NCBI RefSeq assembly: GCF_009928525.1
Contig: NZ_JAABOK010000011.1
Span: 124,001 to 188,000, forward strand
Length of the DNA stretch: 64,000 nucleotides
Source of the DNA: Chitinophaga solisilvae
GTDB taxonomy: Bacteria; Bacteroidota; Bacteroidia; Chitinophagales; Chitinophagaceae
Direction: 5' to 3'
Part shown: positions 1 through 8,789 of the stretch, one piece after another
How positions within the stretch are numbered: the stretch's first letter is position 1
Layout: each line of letters starts with the position of its first letter
Made by a program: the position numbers and the translations under genes
Notes under the pieces: model-generated
The model's input: the letters and a program-made list of their open reading frames with translations, nothing else
Told to the model about the DNA's origin: nothing
The model's database searches: none

Positions 1-421
1 GCAGTTCCAGACGGGTGCTCACAGAAGCCGCAATACCACCGGGATGAAACTTGATATCCTTCCCGGCAAATACCAGTTGCTTTTCAGTTCCCGGAATAGT
101 GACGGAAGCGTACGCAGAGAAAAAGCCACCCTGCGGGGTTACACGGGCAGAGTCAATAACGATGATGTACTGGTTGCCACTGATTTCACGCACAATACCA
201 ACGGGCAGATCCTGGATATCTTCATTGGCAATGCTGCCTTTGATACGGTTTTCGTCCTTGACTGTTTTAATAACCGAGAGGGCTCGCTGCACTTTCATAT
301 CCATGGGAGTGGCGTATTCTCCCTGGTTCTGGGCAAGCGCGGCCTGCATCATACCGGCTGCCATGAGGAAGCACAGGTACCATTTCAGGTAACGGCCGAA
401 ATGCCGGGATAAGATTTGCAT
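1..421 (-). CDS. Exported protein of unknown function, N-terminal part only
   Basis: This reading frame stays open from an ATG at 421 to the left window edge, so only about 140 N-terminal residues are visible. Residues 1-30 look like a Sec signal peptide: basic start, hydrophobic core, and cleavage near ALAQ. The mature part begins NQGEYATPMD and continues with a strand-rich stretch (VTPQGGFFSAYASVTIPG). No domain family was recognised. It lies 78 bp downstream of the propeller gene in the same direction and is probably the last visible member of the operon that starts at 12968. Two plus-strand frames in the same place are shadows. Confidence is high that it is a gene and low for any function. 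Confidence 0.75.
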   Translation of the reverse strand, partial: MQILSRHFGRYLKWYLCFLMAAGMMQAALAQNQGEYATPMDMKVQRALSVIKTVKDENRIKGSIANEDIQDLPVGIVREISGNQYIIVIDSARVTPQGGFFSAYASVTIPGTEKQLVFAGKDIKFHPGGIAASVSTRLEL

Positions 422-499
422 AGGCAGGTATAGGATTAGGGTAATTTTATGCTGATGATACCACCGGGATATATGCCGGTGTATCTGTTTATGCTGCGG

Positions 500-1447
500 T
501 TACAGTTCAAATTCATACAGGGTGCCGGCATAGTCCAGGAGGTAGATCCTGTTATCCAGCCGGATCAGGTTTGTTTTTCCGTAAGGAATCATTTCATCTG
601 TGCGGATTATATCCTTCAGCTCAAAAGTGCTACGGTCCAGTACCGCTACCATGGCTTCGCTGGTGCCCTGCAGCAGGATATAGTCGTCATAGATCATCAT
701 TTCGTTGGAAGGATAGAATTTATACTGTTTATCCAGGTATTCCAGCGAAGTGGTGCGCAGTGTTTCACCGGTGCGGGCGTCTGTTTCTTCCAGGTGATGA
801 AACAGGGAATAGATATTGTTTTCATAGCGGGTGAATTTCCCGCCGGCTTCCTGTTTCCGCCATACCGGCTGCCCGTCATCCAGGCGCAGGGCAATCATCT
901 CCGCGCTGTCGGTTGCAATAAACAGCAGGTCCGCATAACTGTCAATGCCTTTTCCAGGTTTGAAAATGCCCGTTACGTGCAGGTTCTCCGGCGTATGTTC
1001 CCAGCGGGGCAGCTCGTTTTCATCATAACAGTTCAGGGTTCTGCCGGAAAAGAAAAACAAGCCGCCCGGTAATGCCCGGTTATAGAATCTTTTGCTGGTA
1101 CCCTGCGGCTGCAGTTCGGGGGAAAGCCACCAGGATTCGTGCCTGTTCATACCTTTGGCAGCAGTGGCCAGCATACGGTTATCTGCCGGTAAAACCGCCG
1201 CCAGTCCGACAGTACACCCGGGTACGCTGAACTCCTGTGAAGCGCCCAGTTTTCTCAGTATGGTATCATCAATGGTCTGGTAATAGATACCGTTGAGCAT
1301 GCTCCTCACGGCAATGACAGGTGCTTCCAGCACCATGCTGAACCCGGAACCGTCCAGCGTTTGCAGCTGGTCATTTACGGTAACGTATAACCGTTGTTCA
1401 TGGGTGAAGATGGAAGTAATATGCTGCCATTTATTGCTCAGATTCAT
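500..1447 (-). CDS. Cytoplasmic PQQ-like beta-propeller protein, candidate immunity protein
   Basis: This 315-residue protein has no signal peptide or membrane segment. It shows repeated strand-turn patterns such as LYVTVNDQLQTLDG, LLFIATDSAEMIALRLDDG, YILLQGTSEAMVAVLD and IYLLDYAGTLYEFEL, typical of PQQ-like or WD-like propeller blades. Its start is 10 bp after the stop of the large nuclease-like protein, so the two are probably translationally coupled. Every neighbour in the operon is exported, while this one should stay in the cytoplasm. That is the arrangement expected for an immunity protein against a toxin acting on DNA or RNA, but this role is inferred from position. It could equally be an unrelated propeller protein. 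Confidence 0.7.
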   Translation of the reverse strand: MNLSNKWQHITSIFTHEQRLYVTVNDQLQTLDGSGFSMVLEAPVIAVRSMLNGIYYQTIDDTILRKLGASQEFSVPGCTVGLAAVLPADNRMLATAAKGMNRHESWWLSPELQPQGTSKRFYNRALPGGLFFFSGRTLNCYDENELPRWEHTPENLHVTGIFKPGKGIDSYADLLFIATDSAEMIALRLDDGQPVWRKQEAGGKFTRYENNIYSLFHHLEETDARTGETLRTTSLEYLDKQYKFYPSNEMMIYDDYILLQGTSEAMVAVLDRSTFELKDIIRTDEMIPYGKTNLIRLDNRIYLLDYAGTLYEFEL

Positions 1448-1457
1448 AGTAATGTCG

Positions 1458-4400
1458 TTATCTGGTGAAATTAGAATTAAAAATTAAATTATACCAGTCA
1501 TTATCCGCTTTCAGGAACTGTTCAAAGGTATCCTTATTGGTGATCTGGTAAGTCATGCCGCGTTCTTCAATAAAGTCGCTGAACATACCTCTGATCCTGG
1601 CATCCTCCAGCAGCCCGCCGCGTTTCCAGGCGGCAATCACTTCTGCCTTATCTATTTTATTACTCACCTGTGAGTATATACGCAGATCGCCTATGCTGGC
1701 CAGTTCATAAAAATATCTTCTGCACTGGGTATTGAAGTTTTTGGTGATACCTTCTCCGGTTTTGATTTCAAAGATGATTTTTTTGGAACCGTTGTTTACG
1801 CGTATCAGCACATCCGGCACAGCATTTTCCACTCCTGCCATGGCCGTGAGTTTTGTTTCAAAGATCACTTTATCTGCCTGGCTGATCAGTGCAGCGTTTT
1901 CATTGATTTTCTTCAGGATCACATAGGAATGCAACGGATCAAATGATGCAGGATCAGGAGCAGTAAGACCACGGTTATTACCGCTTCTGATCACTTCGCT
2001 GAATTTCTCTACCTGTCCCTCCCCTTTAGGCAGGTTGTTCACGGCTTTATTCAGTTCTTCCAGTGCGTCAACGTAAGAGTGGTCGATAGAACCTCTCAGG
2101 TTAACGAGCATATCATCTGTTATGCCGAAGTGTGTCAGGTTTTCGCTGTTACGGCGCACCTCCATCAGCTTCTCTACATTTCCTATTTCTTTTTTCAGGT
2201 TATTCCTGCCGGCATTATGCAATCCTCTCCAGGCTTCCAGCAGTTCGTCCTCTGTATCAAACCGGTGCAGGAGATTAATATCACCGCCGAAACATTTTTC
2301 AAAGGCAGCGTATTCTGTACGATTCAGTTTACCGGTAAGTCTTCCCAGGATCGTAGGAATATCGTCTGCGATGCCTTTGGCAAGAGCTTCTTCGAAATGT
2401 TCAATAATTTCCTTCTCTGTGGCCGTCTTTCCACCGGCGCCTATCCAGCGCTTATTCTCCGCAACCGCCCAGATCTCCATCACAGCTCCATCAGCTCCGT
2501 TGGGCACAACAACGCCGTATACTACTTTTCCATCTTCTGAGATCTTCGCAAAAATGCTTGCGTATAATTCATGCGGAATCAGGTATTCAGCGCCATTTGA
2601 TTTCAGGAGGTTCTCAATGGTTTCTTTTGCAATATTCAGTTCTGGTTTTATAACCAGGGAGATCAGCTTTCTATCGATCAGTTTCCAGGCTGAAGACATT
2701 TCCAATCTTAATCCGGTTACCATCAGGCGGCTTCCTTCCACTAACGGGGAAGCAACAAAGGGCAGTACCATACAGGCACTGTAAACGCGCGCCTGCTCCC
2801 ATTTTCCGCGGCTGGCAAAATAAACGGTACCGATACCGTCCGTAATCCAGTCCATGCCAATGAAGCTCAACGGCACGCCTGTTACGATCAGCCCTATGTC
2901 CACTATTTTATCTACAACACTTTCACATTCGCCACTCCATTCAAATTTGCAACCATCAATTTCCTTAGTCAGATCCTTTTCAGTAATATACCCCCCGTTG
3001 CCACTCACATTGGTCGTGATAAAAACCAGCGTCTTAAATTGCCAGTTACCCATCTCTTTACCTACCATTCTGGCATAACTATTACTCTCTGTCAGCACAT
3101 AACGTTCCTTCAGACGCAGTATTCTGTTTACGCCTCTGGGTTTGCCGATAGCGCCATTAGTTCTTGCATACAGGAAGAAACTGGATTCAATTACATTCCC
3201 CGGTTCTTCCCTGGGCAGCCATACGCCGGGTGATCTATAAATTGTTCCTTCTCTCCACAGGCGGTTATTGCTTTTGGGGACTTCTGATATGTAATATTCT
3301 ACTACGTACTTCTTTTTGGGAATATGCTTGTAGGCATTAATAATATTTACTGCCAGGTCATTAATACTCCTTGTGTGGTCAAATGCCGGATCAATATCTT
3401 CCTTCATCTTCGACGCCTCTCTGACACCGCTTCCCATGGCAACTCCGACACGATAGGCTTTGAGTTCTTTTATATCCCTTCCGGTATAGTAGGTGACCAG
3501 CACCAGTATACCTCTGTCTTTATCTATCTTACTATTATTGAATACTTCCTGTGCAAAATCATTTACCTGTTTCTGATCATAAGGGCAGGTTACCGGAAGG
3601 AAGTGTATATAAAACTGGTATCCCTTTACGATTTCCAGGTAAGCCATCTTATCGTTGATATCAGCCATCAGCGAGTTCTGGAAAACAGGTCCGATATCAT
3701 AGGCTGAAGCAGCAGTAATATACTGTAGCCCATCCAGGTTAGCTTTCAGCGGATCGTCACCAAACCTGTTCCTGGTTTTATTTATCCTGATGGCTTCATT
3801 CAGGTTCAGTACCACCTTCTCTCCCAGATTGGTAGTACCGTCGGCCCCGCTCACAGCAAGGGTATGCTGCAGGTAATAGGGATTACCGTCACATTTTTCT
3901 GTCTTGATATTGGTGAGGTTGCGGATCATGTCCGCTACCTCCTTCTTCAGGCTTTCAGCTATATAATCGTGGATACCGGCAACAGACAAACGTTTTCCGT
4001 TATCAATAAAATCACCACCATAGGACAATGCTCTTTCAAGCCCTTTCAGCTCTGCCTCCTGCCAGTTATCCTTGTCCAGCATATAGGATGACACCTTGCG
4101 GAACAACAGGGTATCCTGGTCCGGAGACATATAGCCCAGGCGGGTGTAATAAACATATGCGAGAGACCTTTTACCAATTGTAAAATCCTTCCACTTAAAT
4201 ACTGCATTATAGATAGCGCCGTAGATATCTTTTTCCTTCTCTTCCAGCGACCGGTCTGTATTATCGCCTATCAGCTCAATTTTCTCAAAACTTTCATCTC
4301 CCACCCGCTCGTCCAGCTGCCGGGGAACTTTAAGACTCCAGTCTGCCAGCAGAAAAGTATACATACTGATGTCAGGCTTCCCTGCTGTCTTCTCATTATA

Positions 4401-4724
4401 ATTAATCAGATCTTTGTTGATACCCGCCCATTGTTCATCTGTCAGCAGCTTTTGGGTACCGATCTGTTTCAGGTAAGTTGCTTCTTCTACCCTCACCGAT
4501 CCGTTCCGGTCTATTACAATCGGGATAATATAATTTTTAAGATTATCCTCCCCGGTACGCTCATAGTGTTGATTCAGTGCCTCCTGCTTTACAAATGCAT
4601 CGCGGATTTCAGCGGCCAGCCCTGCATCATCTGTCTGTTGCTGTCTTGCAGCCAGTGGCTGCAACACCATCATAGACAATAGCAGTAAACAGCATACACG
4701 GTATATACGGTACATCTTTTTCAT
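1458..4724 (-). CDS. Large exported protein with C-terminal PD-(D/E)XK nuclease-like domain, candidate polymorphic toxin
   Basis: This 1088-residue protein has a Sec signal peptide in residues 1-27 (CCLLLLSMMVLQPLAA). Residues about 385-440 resemble a TPM/YgcG-type domain (VNDFAQEVF ... DRGILVLVTYYTGRD). Residues about 605-675 form a hydrophobic stretch containing MDWITDGIGTVYFASRGKW, similar in style to the pre-toxin segments found before the toxin tip in polymorphic toxins. The C-terminus carries PDVLIRV (about 970) followed by IIFEIKTG (about 983-990), which fits a PD-(D/E)XK nuclease core with D971, E986 and K988. A Q-x3-Y element (QCRRYFYEL) follows. The next gene is 10 bp downstream and could encode immunity. 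No T9SS sorting domain is visible, so the export route beyond Sec is unknown. Toxin function is inferred; the nuclease motif is visible. Confidence 0.75.
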   Translation of the reverse strand: MKKMYRIYRVCCLLLLSMMVLQPLAARQQQTDDAGLAAEIRDAFVKQEALNQHYERTGEDNLKNYIIPIVIDRNGSVRVEEATYLKQIGTQKLLTDEQWAGINKDLINYNEKTAGKPDISMYTFLLADWSLKVPRQLDERVGDESFEKIELIGDNTDRSLEEKEKDIYGAIYNAVFKWKDFTIGKRSLAYVYYTRLGYMSPDQDTLLFRKVSSYMLDKDNWQEAELKGLERALSYGGDFIDNGKRLSVAGIHDYIAESLKKEVADMIRNLTNIKTEKCDGNPYYLQHTLAVSGADGTTNLGEKVVLNLNEAIRINKTRNRFGDDPLKANLDGLQYITAASAYDIGPVFQNSLMADINDKMAYLEIVKGYQFYIHFLPVTCPYDQKQVNDFAQEVFNNSKIDKDRGILVLVTYYTGRDIKELKAYRVGVAMGSGVREASKMKEDIDPAFDHTRSINDLAVNIINAYKHIPKKKYVVEYYISEVPKSNNRLWREGTIYRSPGVWLPREEPGNVIESSFFLYARTNGAIGKPRGVNRILRLKERYVLTESNSYARMVGKEMGNWQFKTLVFITTNVSGNGGYITEKDLTKEIDGCKFEWSGECESVVDKIVDIGLIVTGVPLSFIGMDWITDGIGTVYFASRGKWEQARVYSACMVLPFVASPLVEGSRLMVTGLRLEMSSAWKLIDRKLISLVIKPELNIAKETIENLLKSNGAEYLIPHELYASIFAKISEDGKVVYGVVVPNGADGAVMEIWAVAENKRWIGAGGKTATEKEIIEHFEEALAKGIADDIPTILGRLTGKLNRTEYAAFEKCFGGDINLLHRFDTEDELLEAWRGLHNAGRNNLKKEIGNVEKLMEVRRNSENLTHFGITDDMLVNLRGSIDHSYVDALEELNKAVNNLPKGEGQVEKFSEVIRSGNNRGLTAPDPASFDPLHSYVILKKINENAALISQADKVIFETKLTAMAGVENAVPDVLIRVNNGSKKIIFEIKTGEGITKNFNTQCRRYFYELASIGDLRIYSQVSNKIDKAEVIAAWKRGGLLEDARIRGMFSDFIEERGMTYQITNKDTFEQFLKADNDWYNLIFNSNFTR

Positions 4725-7021
4725 TACTTGTATATGTATTTAGTCACAATGCCTTCAATGTGAAGGATGATGAGCGGCTTCAGCCTGGAAATAATAGTAT
4801 CGTCGCCTTCCTGACGCTGTCTGGCTGACCTGATCCACTGCGTAACCGGCTGCCCTTCAGGTTTAAGTTCCAGTGCCAGCATTCTGATGACTTCTTTTGT
4901 ATTACGTTCGCTTGTAATCATACGGGTAACTATGGCCGTATTGTATTTATATTCGCTCCGCTTGTATTCCAGGTTGGCAGCTGCATCTTCCGTTTTACCG
5001 CTGATACCGGCGCTGCTGGCGCTGATAGTTGCACGTGATACAATAATGAAGTGCATACGCGCTGCATCCTTGTTTTCCGGCTTCGCCAGCAATTGGTCCA
5101 GTTTACTTTCGCCTGCTTTCATCTCCGCTTTCAGCGACGCAATATGCTCCGCCGTCATCTCCCGGTTCAAGGCGGCCAGCGCTTTCTTCAGCAGGTCTTC
5201 CACCTCCTTATCCACTATGGTGTTCATACCCGGATACAATCCGCCACCGGTCACCTTCTCTACAGTGCCATCCTTTTTCACTACCCATTGATCCTTTCCT
5301 TTGCCCTGTACCAGCAGGTCTTTATCGCCTTCTTCAGGTTTTATCTTTCTGCGTTCCACTTTACCACCGTCATGCGTGATGATGATTTCCTGTGTGACCT
5401 TATCATAGGCAACTCCTTCTATGTCGTAATCCTTGAAGGAAAGTGTGAAGGCAAAGAGTTCGAGGTCTTTGTATTTCTCCCGGTTGGCTTTCTGCTGTCG
5501 TTCAACTGTTCTCTCCTTTTGCTGTTCCAGCTGTTCTTCGATATACTGTTTCAGTGGCTTGGAGAGTGCTATCACTTCTCCCCGGTATAATACCCTGTTT
5601 TCATTCACCTCCACATTATCAAAGCGCACATTCAGGTTCATCCCGATATAGGGTACCGTGATACTGCCCTTACCGGAGAAGGTACCATTACCGCCGTTTA
5701 CTTCGTTAATCTGCATATCAAACTGGCCTACCTTCCAGATCATGCCGGGAATGGCGGCGTCCAGCGGCCGCAGCTGTTCATAGCGCAGATAGGGTAATTC
5801 GTCGCCACAGGCAAACACACGGGGCTTATCTGTCCTGAATACAGCGATGTCCGAAAAGGCTCCATAGCGACCGTCTTTAATCCCCTGTAATCTTGTTTCA
5901 TAACTTACATCCGGTTCGAGGTCAAATGCCTTGGCATCTGTGCCGGTCACTATCTTTTCAAACCACTCCCATCCTCTTCCGGCTTTTTTGTATTGCAGCC
6001 TGTAGCTGTCGAAACCGGCGTCGAAGGGCGGCGTCCACCACATGCGGCCGGCTCTTTCTCCTGCGGCAGCAGCGCGGAAGTCTGTAATAGCAGGCAGCGG
6101 CCGTTCTCCGGGCTTCAGCTGTCCGTATACAAAAGAGATTACCTGGCTGAAACCATTATTCTGGAAAGCATCCTTACCGGATTTATCTACTGCCTGTATC
6201 CGCACTGCGTATTGCATTCCTTCTGTGAGCGGCGGTTCGGCCATGCCGTAAATAAGGTTCTTCTGCGAAGTGGAGGTGGTATAGATGGGTTTAATACTTT
6301 GTACGAGGAAGTTAGGGTCTACCTTGTTCTGATTTTCGTACAGGCTGAACCGGTACTCAATATCAGACATGCCCCCAATGCCCGGCGGCACTACATTCCG
6401 GGTGATCCAGCTGAAGTTTACCAGCTGTGGCTGCAAGGCCAGCACATTACTTTTATCTGCCGGAAGAATAATAAACGGCGGTTCATGTTTATACAGAAAA
6501 TAAAAGCTGCAACCGGTATTACTCAGCTGCACATCTTTCCGGTTATAGTCAAAGGCGGTGAAACAGATCTGGTAGCTACCTTCCGGCAGCGCTTTATTCC
6601 GTTCATACTGCTCGCGGCTGTAGCCGGAGAAATCTATATTCCTGCTGTCGAGATACGGCGCCAGGTCTGCACCGGATACCACTACCGGCGTACCTGGGTA
6701 AATGCTGACCGGAGCCGGATTATACAACGGTGATGAACGCATGATTTCCTTGCCGTTCAGCGAGATGCTCATCCGCAGGCGCACCTGGTATACAGGCTGG
6801 GTAAGATCGCGCAGGATAAGAATCACCCGTAGTTTCTCATTACCCGGCGAGGCATAATCGGGCAGGTAAACAGAATAGGGCGGTGACAGCTGAGTGGCTG
6901 CATTGACTGCGAACACCTGCGCTGAAACCTTTGACAGATGCAGCATACAGCTGATGCCTAACAAGACCGGTATCAGGTAGCGCCGGAAACGTGATGGTTG
7001 AATATTTTTTTGCTGCCGCAT
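4724..7021 (-). CDS. Exported FN3-domain protein, TANFOR-like
   Basis: This 765-residue protein has a Sec signal peptide in residues 1-35 (YLIPVLLGISCMLHL, cleavage near VSAQ). The N-terminal region (LSPPYSVYLPDYASPGNEKL) resembles the TANFOR-type region of Bacteroidota surface proteins; this assignment is from memory and tentative. A fibronectin type III-like segment lies in the middle (ITDFRAAAAGERAGRMWWTP ... SYETRLQGIKDGRYG). A charged helical stretch (KQYIEEQLEQQKERTVERQQ) follows, then a mixed C-terminal domain. It shares a base with the toxin gene start and lies 11 bp from the barrel gene, so it belongs to the same transcript. It could anchor, present or deliver the toxin-like protein, but nothing in the sequence proves this. 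Confidence 0.75.
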   Translation of the reverse strand: MRQQKNIQPSRFRRYLIPVLLGISCMLHLSKVSAQVFAVNAATQLSPPYSVYLPDYASPGNEKLRVILILRDLTQPVYQVRLRMSISLNGKEIMRSSPLYNPAPVSIYPGTPVVVSGADLAPYLDSRNIDFSGYSREQYERNKALPEGSYQICFTAFDYNRKDVQLSNTGCSFYFLYKHEPPFIILPADKSNVLALQPQLVNFSWITRNVVPPGIGGMSDIEYRFSLYENQNKVDPNFLVQSIKPIYTTSTSQKNLIYGMAEPPLTEGMQYAVRIQAVDKSGKDAFQNNGFSQVISFVYGQLKPGERPLPAITDFRAAAAGERAGRMWWTPPFDAGFDSYRLQYKKAGRGWEWFEKIVTGTDAKAFDLEPDVSYETRLQGIKDGRYGAFSDIAVFRTDKPRVFACGDELPYLRYEQLRPLDAAIPGMIWKVGQFDMQINEVNGGNGTFSGKGSITVPYIGMNLNVRFDNVEVNENRVLYRGEVIALSKPLKQYIEEQLEQQKERTVERQQKANREKYKDLELFAFTLSFKDYDIEGVAYDKVTQEIIITHDGGKVERRKIKPEEGDKDLLVQGKGKDQWVVKKDGTVEKVTGGGLYPGMNTIVDKEVEDLLKKALAALNREMTAEHIASLKAEMKAGESKLDQLLAKPENKDAARMHFIIVSRATISASSAGISGKTEDAAANLEYKRSEYKYNTAIVTRMITSERNTKEVIRMLALELKPEGQPVTQWIRSARQRQEGDDTIISRLKPLIILHIEGIVTKYIYK

Positions 7022-7032
7022 TATTTCTTTCC

Positions 7033-8781
7033 TTAGAATGATAATGTATAGTTCATGGTGGTAGTCAACTCCGAAAATCCTGCAGGCAACTGCAGCGTGC
7101 CAAACTGCTTCAGGTAGCTGACACTCATGCCCAGATTATGCCTGCCGGTAATTTTCCGGCTGTCCTTGTCCTTCGGCCTGGGTTTCGGCATATAGCCGAT
7201 GGAAAGCCGTGTGCTGGATACCTTGCTGGAAACCGTCTGCTCTCCGCTGCTCTTCGTCTGGTTATAGGTTGTCACAAAAGAAGTATTGATGGTTTTATGC
7301 CACCAGAGCTTTCCCGCTGTTATTCCGGGCCCCCAGTATATGCTCTTTACGCCGGAAATGCGGGTATCGTAATAGTTGAAAGATGTGCCCAGCGTCAGGT
7401 CCAGCGGCGTCAGCATATAATTGTATCCCAGGTTGCCGGTATAGTAATCGGATAATTGTATCTTATCATTCCCGGCGCTGTTATCGCTGGCACGCTGATA
7501 GGAAACATTCATCATAATACTGTGGCGGCGCTCCCTGGAGCCGAACAGGTAATTCACCATGCCGGTAACATTATTGTTGACCTGGTAAAAGTTCAGCGTA
7601 TCATAGGGATTCTGGAAGAAGGGATCATTCAGGGGTCTTGCCCTGGTGTGCGAAGTAAAGTTGGAATAGTTAAGATTGAAATTCCAGCTGTCGGAAGGCA
7701 CAAAGGTGGCGTTGGCTGATCCGACAAAACGTTTATTGGTATGGGCTTTGGAGCTGTCCAGGTTGTTGGTCTGCATACCAATGTTACCTGCCAGCGACAA
7801 ACGCCCGTGCATCAGTCTCAGTGTAGGCGCTATCGTTATATTACGCATATCGTTGTTGAAATAATAGGCGCCCAGCGTCTGGTAATCCGGCGCTATCCGT
7901 TCATAGCGCAGCTGCAGGGAGTAAAACGCGCCGTTATACCCGATGCCGGCATTGACCGCATCATAATAGCGGGTTCCCGGCGATCCCTTCAGCAGCCCTT
8001 TGAACAGGTTGGCTCCGCCGGTAGCAGGCTTGCCGGTATCGGCACGTATATCCTTGTTCAGCATGGATACTGCATATTCTACATCGACAAAAAAGTGACG
8101 GAGAAAAGTTTTCTTCCCGGCTATGCTCACCGCCACATTTTCCTGCGGGTACAGCAACGCATCTTTGGGAATGTAAAGCAGGCTGTTTTTATCATCTTTG
8201 GCAGCAAAAACGCTGATATCAATACTGCCTCTTTCATCGCCATAGCCGGCTTTTACGCCATACCCCATTCTCCGGAAGGCGGGTTCAGCCTGCTGCTGGC
8301 TGTCTGAAACGTTAAACGGCACTTCTTTCTTCAGGCGGCCATACATGGCTGCCAGCCGCCATTTGCCTGGCGTCAGCTCTACTCCCGCTCCCAGGAACAT
8401 ATGTCCTGCCAGCGTATAGTTGGAGAAGGACATAGCCGTATATCCCAGGTACGCCTTCACCCACTTGTATTGCGGAGTGAAACTCAACGTATTGAAAGGC
8501 TGCGAAAAGCTGCGCTGCTGGTTACTGTAGCTGAATGAAAACGGTGCATCATAGCCAAACAGACTGATATTCAGATTTCCGTTCACTGACCAGTTGAACG
8601 GATCGCGGCGTCCCTTCATCTCTGAAGCGCTGTACAGGATGGTATTGGCGCTGACAGATCCGGATACTTTTACGCCCTTCTTCCAGCCCAGCTGTTCCAG
8701 ATTCTGCGCGGTGGAGATGTTGGCAAAAGCGCACAACAGGCATATACCGGACCATAACCATTTACTTTTACTTACTGGCAT
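7033..8781 (-). CDS. Outer-membrane beta-barrel protein
   Basis: This 582-residue protein has a signal peptide (LWSGICLLCAFANISTAQ). It then shows many alternating amphipathic strands rich in Tyr, Phe, Asn and Gly, such as NGNLNISLFGYDAPFSFSYS, FNLNYSNFTSH and HNLGMSVSYLKQF. The last residue is Phe (YTLSF), the usual signal for outer-membrane insertion by BAM. It is longer than PorP/SprF proteins of the T9SS, which are about 330 residues, and was not matched to a named family. It sits 8 bp after the SprB-repeat gene and 11 bp before the FN3 gene. A role as a surface anchor or partner for the SprB-repeat protein is plausible by analogy with SprB/SprF pairs. Confidence 0.8.
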   Translation of the reverse strand: MPVSKSKWLWSGICLLCAFANISTAQNLEQLGWKKGVKVSGSVSANTILYSASEMKGRRDPFNWSVNGNLNISLFGYDAPFSFSYSNQQRSFSQPFNTLSFTPQYKWVKAYLGYTAMSFSNYTLAGHMFLGAGVELTPGKWRLAAMYGRLKKEVPFNVSDSQQQAEPAFRRMGYGVKAGYGDERGSIDISVFAAKDDKNSLLYIPKDALLYPQENVAVSIAGKKTFLRHFFVDVEYAVSMLNKDIRADTGKPATGGANLFKGLLKGSPGTRYYDAVNAGIGYNGAFYSLQLRYERIAPDYQTLGAYYFNNDMRNITIAPTLRLMHGRLSLAGNIGMQTNNLDSSKAHTNKRFVGSANATFVPSDSWNFNLNYSNFTSHTRARPLNDPFFQNPYDTLNFYQVNNNVTGMVNYLFGSRERRHSIMMNVSYQRASDNSAGNDKIQLSDYYTGNLGYNYMLTPLDLTLGTSFNYYDTRISGVKSIYWGPGITAGKLWWHKTINTSFVTTYNQTKSSGEQTVSSKVSSTRLSIGYMPKPRPKDKDSRKITGRHNLGMSVSYLKQFGTLQLPAGFSELTTTMNYTLSF

Positions 8782-8789
8782 ATGCGGAA

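Noticed and set aside
44-412. Two plus-strand open frames at the left edge
   Set aside because: They overlap the minus-strand frame 1-421, which has a good signal peptide and fits the operon. The plus frames look like shadows.
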